Positions 37,850 to 47,207 of a stretch of DNA of 64,000 nt are shown here, piece after piece. Numbering within the stretch: the first letter of the stretch is position 1; each line of letters starts with the position of its first letter. Both the position numbers and the translations under genes were made by a program. Below the pieces are notes generated by a model. The model did not search any database. It saw only the letters and a program-made list of their open reading frames with translations, and was not told the origin of the DNA. This stretch comes from Phyllobacteriaceae bacterium (lineage in GTDB: Bacteria > Pseudomonadota > Alphaproteobacteria > Rhizobiales > Rhizobiaceae): the NCBI GenBank assembly GCA_023954255.1, contig JAMLIH010000004.1, forward strand, positions 1 through 64,000, read 5' to 3'.

Positions 37850-38605
37850 TCAGCCCTGCTTGGCGTTTCTCTCATCAATCTGCCGCGAAAGTATGGCGGA
37901 AAACTCGTCGGCGAAGCCTTCCAGCCGGGCTGCGATCTTGGCGACATCGTTCGACAGCTTGTTGTAGGCGACCAGCGCCGGAATGGCCGCCAGCAGGCCA
38001 ATGGCCGTTGCAAGCAGTGCCTCGGCGATGCCCGGCGCCACCACGGCGAGGTTGGTTGATTTCGATCCGGCAATGGCCTGGAACGAGGTCATGATGCCGA
38101 CCACCGTACCGAACAGGCCGACGTAGACGGCAACCGAGCCGACGGAAGCCAGAAAGCCGAGACGCCGCTCCAGCCTGTCGAGCTCGCGGGCAAGCGACAC
38201 GTCCATCACCTTTTCGATGCGGGCCTGCAGCCCCATCGGCGAACTTGCGCCGCGTTCGAAGCTCTTCTTCCATTCCCGCATGGCGGAGACGAACAGCGCG
38301 CCCATGCCGGTGGGGGTACGGTCGGCCAGCGAACGGTAGAGTTCTTCCAGCGAGCGGCCGGACCAGAACACTTCCTCGAAGCGATCGAGTTGCTTGCGGG
38401 TACGCGCGTACAGGAAAATCTTGTCGATGATGATGGCCCAGGTCCAGATCGAGGCCACCAGCAGGCCGATCATCACGAGTTTGACGATCAGGCCCGCCTG
38501 CAGGAACAGGCCGAGCAGCGTGACATCGCCCGCCGCTTCCAGGCCGCCCGACTCGACTCCCTGTGCAAACGCCGCCGAGACGGCAAGAATTGATATCCCG
38601 TTCAT
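37850..38605 (-). CDS. tolQ: Tol-Pal system protein TolQ
   Basis: This 251-residue protein has three membrane helices (about 30-52, 148-170, 183-205) and the ExbB/TolQ motif VGLFGTVVGIMTSFQAIA. It is the pentameric stator-like part of the Tol motor. I chose ATG 38605 because it starts the conserved hydrophobic N-terminus; the frame extends to 38647. It opens the tolQRAB operon. A perfect CtrA box stands 141 bases upstream. Confidence 0.96.
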   Translation of the reverse strand: MNGISILAVSAAFAQGVESGGLEAAGDVTLLGLFLQAGLIVKLVMIGLLVASIWTWAIIIDKIFLYARTRKQLDRFEEVFWSGRSLEELYRSLADRTPTGMGALFVSAMREWKKSFERGASSPMGLQARIEKVMDVSLARELDRLERRLGFLASVGSVAVYVGLFGTVVGIMTSFQAIAGSKSTNLAVVAPGIAEALLATAIGLLAAIPALVAYNKLSNDVAKIAARLEGFADEFSAILSRQIDERNAKQG

Positions 38606-38745
38606 GGGAACTACCCCGTGCGCTGGTTGGGTTTCGGAGAATCGCAACAGGCAGGCCCGTCACCTGCCCCGTCCGCTTTGCGTTCCAAAGCCCCAAAAGA
38701 TGGTCAAAGGAAGGCGCCGGAAATATGCCTTCCATTCATGGCGCA

Positions 38746-38760
38746 TTAATGATGGATTAA
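38746..38760. promoter_or_regulatory. perfect CtrA-type box between tolQ and lysE-like gene
   Basis: TTAATGATGGATTAA matches TTAA-N7-TTAA exactly. It lies in the divergent region, 141 bases ahead of tolQ and 84 bases ahead of the LysE-family gene. It could set cell-cycle timing of the Tol operon, which works at division; this is inference from the motif. Confidence 0.55.
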
Positions 38761-38843
38761 GGTAAAGGAAGGGTTAGGATTCCGTGGCGGAAACATGGCA
38801 AACGCCGTTCCCGTCTCAAAAACAACCGGCCTGGGAGGCTTGC

Positions 38844-39458
38844 ATGCTTGATCCTGAATTTCTGCTGACATCCCTGATCGTCGTGCTGCTGCCGGGCGCC
38901 GGCGTCCTCTACACGCTCGCTGTAGGGCTGGGGCGCGGCTTCGTCCCGTCGGTTGCGGCAGCCTTCGGCTGCACGCTCGGCATCGTGCCGTCTGCGCTCG
39001 CGGGCATCGCCGGTCTTGCCGCTATCCTGCATACCAGCGCGCTTGCCTTTCAGATCGTCAAGTATCTCGGCGTTCTCTATCTGCTTTACATGGCCTGGAA
39101 CATCACCCGCAGCGGCGGCGCGCTCGACATCACGGAGAACAAAACCCCCGCCTCGCTGCCGCGCATTGCCGTCAACGGCATTCTCATCAACGTGCTCAAC
39201 CCGAAGCTGTCGCTGTTCTTCCTGGCTTTCCTGCCGCAATTCATTGAGGCGGCAAGCCCGGCACCCACCCTCGACATGGCACTGCTTGCCGCTGTTTTCA
39301 TGGTGATGACCTTTGTGGTTTTCATCGGCTACGGTGCCTGTGCCTCGCTGGCGCGGGATTTCGTCATCTCGCGACCCGCCGTCATGACCTGGATGAAGCG
39401 CTCCTTCGCCGCTGCCTTCGGCTTTCTCGGCCTCCGGCTGGCATTGGCTGAACGATGA
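38844..39458 (+). CDS. LysE/RhtB family exporter
   Basis: This 204-residue protein has about six membrane segments and the LysE motif LLPGAGVLYTLAVGLGRG, plus GILINVLNPKLSLFFLAFLPQF. Such proteins export amino acids or related compounds; the substrate is not known. ATG 38844 has GGGAGG ahead; the frame opens at GTG 38784. Its stop overlaps the next start (ATGA). Confidence 0.9.
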   Translation: MLDPEFLLTSLIVVLLPGAGVLYTLAVGLGRGFVPSVAAAFGCTLGIVPSALAGIAGLAAILHTSALAFQIVKYLGVLYLLYMAWNITRSGGALDITENKTPASLPRIAVNGILINVLNPKLSLFFLAFLPQFIEAASPAPTLDMALLAAVFMVMTFVVFIGYGACASLARDFVISRPAVMTWMKRSFAAAFGFLGLRLALAER

Positions 39459-39760
39459 ACTTTCATCGCATCGCAGACCAGTTGATCGAAAACGCCATGG
39501 AGCAGGGTGCATTCGACAACCTGCCGGGCGAGGGAAAGCCCCTGCCGCCACCGCCGCCCGGCGATCCGATCGAGGCGTTCGGTTTTCAACTGATGGCCAG
39601 GGCCGGGGCCGTTCCCGCCGAGGTCCAGCTCAAGAAGGAAATCCTGCGCCATACCGAGCGATTGCGCACCCTGGCCCAGGGCCCGGACAAGCTCGAAGCC
39701 ATGCAGACCCTTGCCAATCTTCACATGCGCCTGGCCATGATGCTGGAGGGGCGGCGCTGA
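39455..39760 (+). CDS. DUF1992 (DnaJ-like C28-type) protein
   Basis: This 101-residue protein has the DUF1992 signature IADQLIENAMEQGAFDNLPG and GEGKPLPPPPPGDP. The family is small, cytoplasmic and of unknown role; in eukaryotes it is found in DNAJC28. Four-base overlap with the lysE-like gene shows translational coupling. Confidence 0.88.
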   Translation: MNFHRIADQLIENAMEQGAFDNLPGEGKPLPPPPPGDPIEAFGFQLMARAGAVPAEVQLKKEILRHTERLRTLAQGPDKLEAMQTLANLHMRLAMMLEGRR

Positions 39761-39856
39761 AGCCTGTACCCGCACTTGCGGACTGACTTGCGCCATGTGA
39801 CTTGCCTGATCGAACCTGCTATGATGTTCAGGGGCGCGCGACCGGCGTGAGGAGCC

Positions 39857-40741
39857 ATGCAGGCTATTTTCAGGGAATTCCAGACCGGCGAGAATCGCTA
39901 TCAGGATGATCCCGTCCACACCTACCGCAACAATCCGGCTTACAAGATCAACCAGCGCATTCTGGCCAGCGTCGTTGGTGCCATTGCCGTTCTGCTGCCC
40001 TTTGTGCTGATGGCCGGATTCGCCTTTTTCGGCACCTGCTTCTACCAGTCGATCAGCCACTTCTACTATTCGCGGTTTTTCGGCGATGTCTTCGTGGTTT
40101 CACTGGCAGTGATCGCCACCTTTCTGATCGCCTATCGCGGCACCAACCCTTCCGAAAGCAGGCTTGCGACCGCTGCAGGACTGGCGACCTTCGGCGTGGC
40201 ACTGTTTCCGACCACCGGCGCCGGTTGCACGTTTTCACCGGTTACCGGCCGGGCCTTTGTCAGAATGGGGCTTGGTGAGGGCTCGGTCACGCAATTCGCA
40301 TTGCCTGGCGACAGCGGCATTGCCGCCTTCGAGCTTTTTGGCGCGTCAGGCATGCTGCACTATATCGCCGCATCGGTATTGTTCGGCTTTCTCGCCTGGT
40401 ACTCGCTGTTTGTCTTCACCCGGGTGGAAAAGAAGGACCGAAAGCGCGGCAGCAATCAACTCACGGAAACCAAGAAGCTGCGCAACACGATCTATGTGGT
40501 TTCCGGCACGGTTATCCTGATGTCCATCGCCATGCTGCTGGCCTCCGTCCTGCTGGAGAAATTCAACGGCATCGTGATTTCCGGCGGGCTGCTCGACTAT
40601 TGGACGTTCACCTTCGAGGCGCTGGCGTTGTGGGCATTCGGCATCGCCTGGATCACCAAGGGGCGGGTCTGGAACCGCTATCTTCTGGAGGAAACCGAAA
40701 TCCGCGAAATGAGGAAAACGGGTAACGCAAAACCGGACTGA
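39857..40741 (+). CDS. polytopic membrane protein of unknown function
   Basis: This 294-residue protein has about seven membrane segments. Notable is the segment FYQSISHFYYSRFFGDVFVV after the first helix, then AYRGTNPSESRLATAAGLATFGV; similar SIS(A/H)-YYS patterns occur in poorly known bacterial membrane proteins. It lies 96 bases after the DUF1992 gene and convergent with the sulfatase. I do not recognise a function. Confidence 0.7.
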   Translation: MQAIFREFQTGENRYQDDPVHTYRNNPAYKINQRILASVVGAIAVLLPFVLMAGFAFFGTCFYQSISHFYYSRFFGDVFVVSLAVIATFLIAYRGTNPSESRLATAAGLATFGVALFPTTGAGCTFSPVTGRAFVRMGLGEGSVTQFALPGDSGIAAFELFGASGMLHYIAASVLFGFLAWYSLFVFTRVEKKDRKRGSNQLTETKKLRNTIYVVSGTVILMSIAMLLASVLLEKFNGIVISGGLLDYWTFTFEALALWAFGIAWITKGRVWNRYLLEETEIREMRKTGNAKPD

Positions 40742-40757
40742 CGGATCGCTCGGATGC

Positions 40758-42395
40758 TTACCCCTCGGCGTTGTCCATCTGCCACAAATCGAGCAGGATC
40801 GGCAGCGCCACGTTCCAGTCCATGACGCCAGCCTTCTCCGCCCAGCCACGATATTGCCCCAGCAGATCTGCCTCTACCGGCCGATTGGCCCCGGCAAGAT
40901 CGTTGAGCTCGGTGCGGTCGCTCTCCATGTCATAGAGCTCCCAGTTGCCGCCATGCTTCTTGACCAGTTTGAACTGGCCGCGCCGTATCGCGCAATTGCC
41001 TTCATGTTCGAAGAAGATCGGCTGTTGGCGTGTCCACGCCTTGCCCGCAAGCAGGTCCAGAAAGGACTCGCCCTGCAGCTTCTGGATCGCATGGCCACCG
41101 AGTTCTGCAAGCGGCTGCGCTCCGGTTGCTTCCAGAATGGTCGGCAACACGTCAACCACATGGGTAGCCTCGTGGGAAACCGATGGCTTCAAGATGCGCG
41201 CCGGCCAGTGGGCGATGAAGGGTGTCGAGATACCGCCTTCATGCACATAGTGCTTGAACAGGCGGAACGGCGCGTTGGAAACATTCGCCCAGGGCTTGTC
41301 ATAGCTTTGATAGGTCAGCGCCCCGCCCGGCCGCAGACCGGGAATGTTGCCCATGGTGATGGTTCGCCCGTCATGAGTCTTGTCGGGGAAGAACTTCGCC
41401 CAGCCATCCTCGGCCATGAATTCCGCGCAGCCGCCATTGTCGGACAGGAACAGGATCAGCGTGTTCTCGTACTGACCAAGCCGCTTCAGCGCCTGGATGA
41501 AGCGGCCGATTGACTGGTCCATCCGGTCAACCATGGCGGCATAGGTCGCCATCTTGCTGGCTTCCCAATCGTTGTGTTCGATCGCCTGCCACGGTGGCAC
41601 TTCGCTGTCGCGCGGCGAAATCTGCCAGTTCTTCTGCAAGACTCGCCGTCCATTCATCTCCTCGTGCCGGGCGGTACGGATCTTGTCCCAGCCGGCATTG
41701 TAGACCCCGTCATAGCGGGCAATATCCTCTTCCGGCGCATGCAGCGGCCAGTGCGGCGCGGCATGAGCCAGATAGAGGAAGAACGGCTTGTCGTCCTTTG
41801 CCGCCTCCTCCACCATGCCGATTGCCTTGTCGGTGATCGCATCGGTGAAATAGAAATCGTCGGGATAGACTTCGACCCGGCTGTCGTCTTCCAGCATGAA
41901 ATGGGGCGAGAAGAAGTTGGTCACCCCGTCGACAATGCCGTAGAAGCGGTCGAAACCGCGCTGGCGCGGTGTCGGATGATCGACATCACCGACCCGCCAG
42001 GAATCGACCTCGCGGGCCATGAAATCACCCGCCACATGCCACTTGCCGGACATCATGGTGCGATAGCCTGCTTCCCGCAGCACCTCGGCAATCGTCGCGC
42101 TGTCATTGCGCAGAAAGCCCTGATAGGCCGGCGTGCCCAGATTGGCACCCATATGGCCGACACCCGCATCGTGCGGATAAAGCCCGGTCAGGAGCGAGGC
42201 ACGTGTCGGGCAGCAGCGCGCGCAATTGTACATCGCCGTCATCAGCACGCCGCCCCGCGCCAGCGCGTCGATGTTGGGCGTTCGGATTTCCGACCCCATG
42301 ATGCCGAGATCGGCAAAGCCCATGTCATCGACAAGAACCAGAACCACATTGGGCCTTGCGGCACCATTTCCCTGCCCAATCTCGGACCGTGCCAT
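40758..42395 (-). CDS. Cys-type sulfatase (arylsulfatase family)
   Basis: This 545-residue enzyme has metal ligands Asp23/Asp24 (LVLVDDMGFADLG) and the sulfatase signature CCPTRASLLTG, in which Cys61 (C-x-P-x-R) would be changed to formylglycine. It hydrolyses sulfate esters; substrate unknown. No export signal is visible, so it appears cytoplasmic. Its ribosome site GGGAGG lies inside the last ybgC codons, and the stop and start are one base apart, so it is coupled to ybgC. Activity needs a formylglycine-generating enzyme or similar maturase, not seen here. Confidence 0.93.
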   Translation of the reverse strand: MARSEIGQGNGAARPNVVLVLVDDMGFADLGIMGSEIRTPNIDALARGGVLMTAMYNCARCCPTRASLLTGLYPHDAGVGHMGANLGTPAYQGFLRNDSATIAEVLREAGYRTMMSGKWHVAGDFMAREVDSWRVGDVDHPTPRQRGFDRFYGIVDGVTNFFSPHFMLEDDSRVEVYPDDFYFTDAITDKAIGMVEEAAKDDKPFFLYLAHAAPHWPLHAPEEDIARYDGVYNAGWDKIRTARHEEMNGRRVLQKNWQISPRDSEVPPWQAIEHNDWEASKMATYAAMVDRMDQSIGRFIQALKRLGQYENTLILFLSDNGGCAEFMAEDGWAKFFPDKTHDGRTITMGNIPGLRPGGALTYQSYDKPWANVSNAPFRLFKHYVHEGGISTPFIAHWPARILKPSVSHEATHVVDVLPTILEATGAQPLAELGGHAIQKLQGESFLDLLAGKAWTRQQPIFFEHEGNCAIRRGQFKLVKKHGGNWELYDMESDRTELNDLAGANRPVEADLLGQYRGWAEKAGVMDWNVALPILLDLWQMDNAEG

Positions 42396-42396
42396 T

Positions 42397-42879
42397 CTAT
42401 CCTCCCAGTTTCTCCCGCAGATCGTCGGGAAAACGTTTTGCGCCACCGCCATGATGGATGAACGCGACCTCCACATCGGCCCCGCACAAGAGCGTCTCCG
42501 TACCGTCGGCCTCACGCCGCAGCACCTCCTGACGCAGGAAGGAGCGCGCACCGGTCAGCTTGTTGCGGATCGTCCTGACGGTCAGAAGATCGTCGATGCG
42601 CGCCGGCGGACCGAACTGCAGGGTCATCCGGTGAATGGCGAAGGCCGACTTGTCCTCTTCCAGATCGGTATGAAACACCCGAAGATGCCGCAGCCATTCG
42701 GTGCGTGAACGCTCCATGTATTTGAGATAGTTGGAGTGATAGACGACGCCGGAAAAATCCGTGTCCTCGTAATAGACGCGAACTTCCATCTCGTGGCCCA
42801 GTCCGCGCTCGTCATCGATCAGCCGGTTGGCAAGTTCCGCCTTTTCGCGGGATGGAGTGACGTCAGGTGGATTACTCAT
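42397..42879 (-). CDS. ybgC: Tol-Pal-associated acyl-CoA thioesterase YbgC
   Basis: This 160-residue hot-dog protein has the 4-hydroxybenzoyl-CoA thioesterase-like motif VRVYYEDTDFSGVVYHSNYLKYMERSR with catalytic Asp (TDFSGVVYH). YbgC is usually encoded at the head of the tol operon and is tied to phospholipid metabolism. Here the sulfatase and a plus-strand group lie between it and tolQ. ATG 42879 begins MSNPPDVT; the frame runs to 42945. Confidence 0.94.
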   Translation of the reverse strand: MSNPPDVTPSREKAELANRLIDDERGLGHEMEVRVYYEDTDFSGVVYHSNYLKYMERSRTEWLRHLRVFHTDLEEDKSAFAIHRMTLQFGPPARIDDLLTVRTIRNKLTGARSFLRQEVLRREADGTETLLCGADVEVAFIHHGGGAKRFPDDLREKLGG

Positions 42880-42984
42880 TGCCGCAGCTGTCCTGCCCCG
42901 CTTTGCCGGTCGGGATTTTGTGCCATGCACTGCTGCATCTGCCAAGCCCGGCAGACGCTCTTTGCACCGCTTGCAGCGGATATT

Positions 42985-43461
42985 TCAGAACCGCAATTCG
43001 AAACGCTGTTCGCGCACCCCGCCGGACCACTGGTCGACGGCCGTTTCCTTCACCAATCGAAAGCCGCTGCGCTCGTAGAGCTTGCGCGCGGCTTCCAGTC
43101 CGGCAAAGGTGGTCAGGTAGATACCCGCAAAACCACAGGCCCCGGCATGGGAGATCGCCGCACCAAGCAATTGGCTGCCAAGGCCCTCGCCGGCAAAAGC
43201 CTCATCGACAATGAACCAGCGCAAATGGGCGAGATCGTCGCCATCTTCCGGCGCCTGCAGGGAGACCGTGCCTTTCAGCCGTGCGTCATCCTGCCAGGCG
43301 TTGCGCATGAAATCTCTGCCCTCCCGGAATCCCAGCAGAAAATCGGCAAGCTCAAGCGCCACCTTGGCCTCGAATGGCAGGCCGAAGTTCCAGTGCTTGG
43401 CGTAATAGTCCGAATGAAGCCGCACGACTTCGGCAATCAGTCTGGGGCGGTAGGCGTTCAT
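42985..43461 (-). CDS. GNAT family N-acetyltransferase
   Basis: This 158-residue protein has the GNAT acetyl-CoA-binding pattern FAGEGLGSQLLGAAI (about 87-101) and the later YERSGFRLV. The N-terminal part resembles the MarR-linked GNAT type (HSDYYAKHWNFGLPFEAKV), but no MarR domain is present. Its start is three bases past the ruvB stop, so it is probably cotranscribed with ruvB. Substrate unknown. Confidence 0.88.
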   Translation of the reverse strand: MNAYRPRLIAEVVRLHSDYYAKHWNFGLPFEAKVALELADFLLGFREGRDFMRNAWQDDARLKGTVSLQAPEDGDDLAHLRWFIVDEAFAGEGLGSQLLGAAISHAGACGFAGIYLTTFAGLEAARKLYERSGFRLVKETAVDQWSGGVREQRFELRF

Positions 43462-43464
43462 CGC

Positions 43465-44532
43465 CTATTCTTCCTCGTCTCCATCGAACAACCCTATTTG
43501 CGCTGCCGTCATGTTGGCCGGTGCAGCTAGCCCCAGATGTTTCCAGGCTCTCGCCGTCAGAATACGTCCGCGCGGCGTACGCTGGATGAAGCCCTGCTGG
43601 ATCAGATAGGGTTCGATGATGTCCTCGATGGCGTCGCGCGGCTCGGAAAGCGCGGCAGCGATGGTCTCGATGCCGACCGGCCCGCCGCCGAAATTGCGCG
43701 CGATCTGGTTGAGGTAACGCGCGTCCAACTGATCAAGCCCCATGGCATCGACCTCTAGCCGTGTCAGCGCAGCATCGGCGACTTTCGCGTTAACGGTCTC
43801 GGCACCTGCGACATTGGCAAAATCGCGCACCCGCCGAAGCAATCGTCCCGCAATGCGCGGCGTACCGCGCGAGCGCCGGGCAATCTCGGTCGCACCATCG
43901 GCCGCAAGCGGCAGGCCCATGATCCGTGCTCCGCGGGCAACGATCTGCTCGAGTTCCTCGACCTCGTAGAAATTAAGCCGCACCGGAATGCCAAAACGGT
44001 CGCGCAACGGTGTCGTCAGCAGTCCGAGTCGCGTCGTCGCCGCAACAAGCGTGAACTTCGCGAGATCGATCTTCACCGACCGTGCGGCAGGCCCTTCGCC
44101 GATGATCAGATCAAGCTGGTAATCCTCCATCGCCGGGTAGAGGATTTCCTCCACCGCCGGATTGAGGCGGTGAATTTCGTCGATGAACAGCACATCGCGG
44201 TCTTCGAGATTGGTCAGCAGTGCTGCGAGATCGCCCGCCTTGGCAATCACCGGACCGGAGGTTGCGCGGAAGTTGACACCCAGTTCCTTGGCCATGATCT
44301 GTGCCAGCGTCGTCTTGCCGAGCCCCGGCGGGCCGACGAACAGCACATGATCCAGCGCCTCGCCGCGCTGCCTGGCCGCCGTAATGAAGACCTTGAGGTT
44401 TTCCCGAGCCTGCTTCTGGCCGGTAAAGTCATCGAGCGATTGCGGCCGCAGCGAAACATCGAGATCGGCAGCCGTGTCCTCGTCGCGCTTTTCGCCATGG
44501 ATGATGCGCCCGGTCGCGTCGGTCTGGTTCAT
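43465..44532 (-). CDS. ruvB: Holliday junction branch migration ATPase RuvB
   Basis: This 355-residue AAA+ motor has Walker [13 protein letters not shown], Walker [11 protein letters not shown], the arginine-finger region and a C-terminal winged helix ([19 protein letters not shown]). With RuvA it moves Holliday junctions. It follows ruvA on the same strand. Confidence 0.98.
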   Translation of the reverse strand: MNQTDATGRIIHGEKRDEDTAADLDVSLRPQSLDDFTGQKQARENLKVFITAARQRGEALDHVLFVGPPGLGKTTLAQIMAKELGVNFRATSGPVIAKAGDLAALLTNLEDRDVLFIDEIHRLNPAVEEILYPAMEDYQLDLIIGEGPAARSVKIDLAKFTLVAATTRLGLLTTPLRDRFGIPVRLNFYEVEELEQIVARGARIMGLPLAADGATEIARRSRGTPRIAGRLLRRVRDFANVAGAETVNAKVADAALTRLEVDAMGLDQLDARYLNQIARNFGGGPVGIETIAAALSEPRDAIEDIIEPYLIQQGFIQRTPRGRILTARAWKHLGLAAPANMTAAQIGLFDGDEEE

Positions 44533-44572
44533 CGCCTACCCATGCCCCAGCTATGGTCAAATGCCAAGCGCC

Positions 44573-45190
44573 TCACCCCGCAAGTTCCTTCAGCCCCAGC
44601 CGGATCAGTTGTGCGCTGTCGGCGTCCTCGCCGGCGTTCTTGATCACCCGAGCCACCGCACCGGAAGCCTGCTGCGAGGAATAACCGAGATTGGTCAGCG
44701 CGGAGACCGCATCAGCCACATTGGAGGAGGCATGGCCCGATCCGATGTCAGCCTGCAGACCGATTTCCGCGGCAGCCGCGCCCGAATAGGCCGGCGCCTT
44801 GTCCCGCAGTTCGGCAACGATGCGGCCCGCCACCTTCGGTCCGACGCCCGGCGCCCGTGCCACCATCGATTTGTCCTGCAGCGCGATGGCCGATGCCAAA
44901 TCGGATGGCGACAGCGTCGACTGGACCGCCAATGCAACCTTCGCTCCGACGCCTTGCACACTCTGCAGCAGACGGAACCAGTCGCGCTCCAGATCGTCGC
45001 GAAAGCCGTAGAGGCGGATCATGTCCTCGCGCACATAAGTCTCGATCGACAGCGTCAGCGGTTCGCCAATTCCCGGCAATCCCTGCAGTGTCCGCGACGA
45101 ACAGTGGGCGACATAGCCGACGCCGTTGACATCAATGACCGCATGATCCTCACCGATGGAATCGAGAATGCCTTTCAGTTTGCCGATCAT
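44573..45190 (-). CDS. ruvA: Holliday junction DNA-binding protein RuvA
   Basis: This 205-residue protein has the OB fold ([20 protein letters not shown]), two helix-hairpin-helix motifs ([20 protein letters not shown] and [17 protein letters not shown]) and the C-terminal domain III that touches RuvB. ATG 45190 is the family start. It lies 40 bases ahead of ruvB. Confidence 0.98.
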   Translation of the reverse strand: MIGKLKGILDSIGEDHAVIDVNGVGYVAHCSSRTLQGLPGIGEPLTLSIETYVREDMIRLYGFRDDLERDWFRLLQSVQGVGAKVALAVQSTLSPSDLASAIALQDKSMVARAPGVGPKVAGRIVAELRDKAPAYSGAAAAEIGLQADIGSGHASSNVADAVSALTNLGYSSQQASGAVARVIKNAGEDADSAQLIRLGLKELAG

Positions 45191-45203
45191 GCCAGTCTCC
45201 CGA

Positions 45204-46130
45204 TCATGCGCCAAAACCTTCAACAGCCGGCGTACTGTCAAGCAATTGCCGGATTTCACCGATCAGCCGGTCGACGCTTTGCGTCAGCCCCTTGTAGGAA
45301 AGCTGTTCATCATCAAGCCGCTCCAGCGAGGCGATGAACCCTTTGCATATCCGGTCACGTTCCGGATGATCCTTCAAAGCCTCGAACGGATCGACATGAA
45401 TGCGCACGGTAAAAAGGATATCGCCGCTTTGCGGCAGCTTGCGGAGCGTCTGATATTCCGCCCGCAGAAAAATGCCTGCATCGAAATCCCGTTTCCTCAG
45501 ATGTTCCGCCTCCTTGTCATCATGAAACAGTTCGTTGTCGGAATAAACCGACCAGTTCATCCGCCTGACAGGCTGTTCAACCGGCAACTGGTCGAAGATG
45601 CGCTCGATCAGCAGGGCATTGCGCGTGCCTGCTTCAAAACCCGGCACCGGCGCATGAACCTCGGCAATCACCTTGCCGAACTTCTCCATCAGCGACCAGG
45701 AGGACGGAAAGCAAAGCGCAGCCGCGGCAAGCCGCCAGCCATCCGCTCCCTTGCGCATGAGCACAAGGTCTTCCTGCACCAGTTTCGAAGCCGTCAGCAG
45801 CGGCGGCTCGCCATCTCCAAGCAAAACGACATGCGATCCGGCACGCACTTCCCCCTCGCCGGTCAGATGCGTGCCGCCGTGATGGATGCGCAGATTGTCG
45901 AGCAGGAGCGAAAGCGCCTCGGCCTGTGCCGCTTCGGTGCCTGCCTCGGCGGCAAACACCTTGCCCGGGTAGACTTCCCGCAGCCGGGCCTTTTCATCGA
46001 GATAGGCATCGAGGCGGTCGTCGACTTCCAGCCATTCGGCAAGGTCGAGCGGCGCAAGTCCGATACGGAACAGCGGATGAGAACCGTCAAAGGGGGTATG
46101 TTTCAAGAAACGCCTCGGCTGAAAACTCAC
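45204..46130 (-). CDS. DUF3445 haem-dependent oxidative N-demethylase-like protein
   Basis: This 308-residue protein has the family pattern [41 protein letters not shown] and [17 protein letters not shown]3445 includes the haem-binding alpha subunit of an oxidative N-demethylase of dimethylamine. Its start (GTG) overlaps the ruvC stop by four bases, and ruvA follows 13 bases later, so it is built into the ruv operon. No partner subunits are seen nearby, so the reaction is uncertain. Confidence 0.82.
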   Translation of the reverse strand: MSFQPRRFLKHTPFDGSHPLFRIGLAPLDLAEWLEVDDRLDAYLDEKARLREVYPGKVFAAEAGTEAAQAEALSLLLDNLRIHHGGTHLTGEGEVRAGSHVVLLGDGEPPLLTASKLVQEDLVLMRKGADGWRLAAAALCFPSSWSLMEKFGKVIAEVHAPVPGFEAGTRNALLIERIFDQLPVEQPVRRMNWSVYSDNELFHDDKEAEHLRKRDFDAGIFLRAEYQTLRKLPQSGDILFTVRIHVDPFEALKDHPERDRICKGFIASLERLDDEQLSYKGLTQSVDRLIGEIRQLLDSTPAVEGFGA

Positions 46131-46639
46131 AGCGCGGCAACCCGGCGCGCCAGCGCCGCCGCGCCGCGATTATTCGCATGGCAGATGGCGATTGCCAATG
46201 CATCCGCCGCATCGTCGCTGTCGAAACGTGCCCGTGGAAGCAGCGTCGAAACCATCATGCGGATCTGCCGCTTGTCGCCATGACCAACACCGATCACCGA
46301 TTTCTTGACCGCGTTCGGCGCATATTCGGAAACCGGCAATCCGGCCAGCGCCGGCACCAGCATGGCAATTCCCCTCGCCTGACCGAGCTTCAGTGTTGCG
46401 GCAGCATCCCGGTTGACGAAAGTTGCCTCCACCGCCGCTTCCTGCGGCATGTATTCGTGGATGATCGAGGAAAGCCCGTCATGCAACTGGCAAAGCCTTG
46501 AGGCGAGCGCCAGCGTCGCATCGGAAAGAACCGTGCCGGCAGCGACGAAACGAAGCGACGTGCCGGCAACATCGATGATGCCCCAGCCGGTATGCCGCAG
46601 CCCGGGATCGATGCCTGCTATGCGAATCGCTTCCGTCAT
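46127..46639 (-). CDS. ruvC: crossover junction endodeoxyribonuclease RuvC
   Basis: This 170-residue RNase H-fold nuclease starts with the catalytic Asp in [14 protein letters not shown], has Glu in [15 protein letters not shown] and the Asp pair in [16 protein letters not shown]. It cuts Holliday junctions after RuvAB. It heads the minus-strand ruv operon. Confidence 0.97.
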   Translation of the reverse strand: MTEAIRIAGIDPGLRHTGWGIIDVAGTSLRFVAAGTVLSDATLALASRLCQLHDGLSSIIHEYMPQEAAVEATFVNRDAAATLKLGQARGIAMLVPALAGLPVSEYAPNAVKKSVIGVGHGDKRQIRMMVSTLLPRARFDSDDAADALAIAICHANNRGAAALARRVAAL

Positions 46640-46815
46640 TTGGTCACCCTAGCCCGTTTCCGGTTACCCTGCATCGAAAATGTGAACAAAACAGAAACAT
46701 TGTTGCGGCGAAAAAAATCTGCAACAAATCTCCCGGCAATGTCGATTGCGTCCGGCGCCGTTCGTCATGATGGTGGAAGGGCAATTCGCCTTCCCGACAA
46801 CCAAGGAGATATCCC

Positions 46816-47166
46816 ATGCAATACATGTGTCTGATCTATTCTGCCGAGGGAAGCGGCCCCCAGCCGGGAACGGAAGAATTCAACCGCTACATGCAGGCCT
46901 ATTTCGCCTTCACCGGCCGGATGAAGGACGAAGGCAAGTTCATTGCCGGCGACGCGCTGCAGCCGGTCGCCACTGCCACCACGGTTCTGGTGCGCGGCGG
47001 CAAGGCTGAGACCATGGATGGCCCCTTTGCCGAAACCAAGGAGCAGTTGGGCGGCTATTATCTGCTCGACTGCAAGAACCTGGACGATGCCATTGCCTGT
47101 GCGGCGATGATCCCGACGGCGGAGCACGGCCGGGTGGAAGTGCGCCCGGTGATGATTTTCGACTAG
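46816..47166 (+). CDS. YciI/DGPF domain protein
   Basis: This 116-residue protein has the YCII/DGPF signature AETMDGPFAETKEQLGGYYL with the name-giving Asp-Gly-Pro-Phe, and the N-terminal MQYMCLIY strand. Such proteins are steady partners of ECF42-type sigma factors, and one is encoded 500 bases downstream. Enzyme activity is unknown. AAGGAG precedes the start. Confidence 0.93.
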   Translation: MQYMCLIYSAEGSGPQPGTEEFNRYMQAYFAFTGRMKDEGKFIAGDALQPVATATTVLVRGGKAETMDGPFAETKEQLGGYYLLDCKNLDDAIACAAMIPTAEHGRVEVRPVMIFD

Positions 47167-47207
47167 GCAGCCCGCAAGACCGGCTCGAACCTTTTCAGGA
47201 GAAAATC

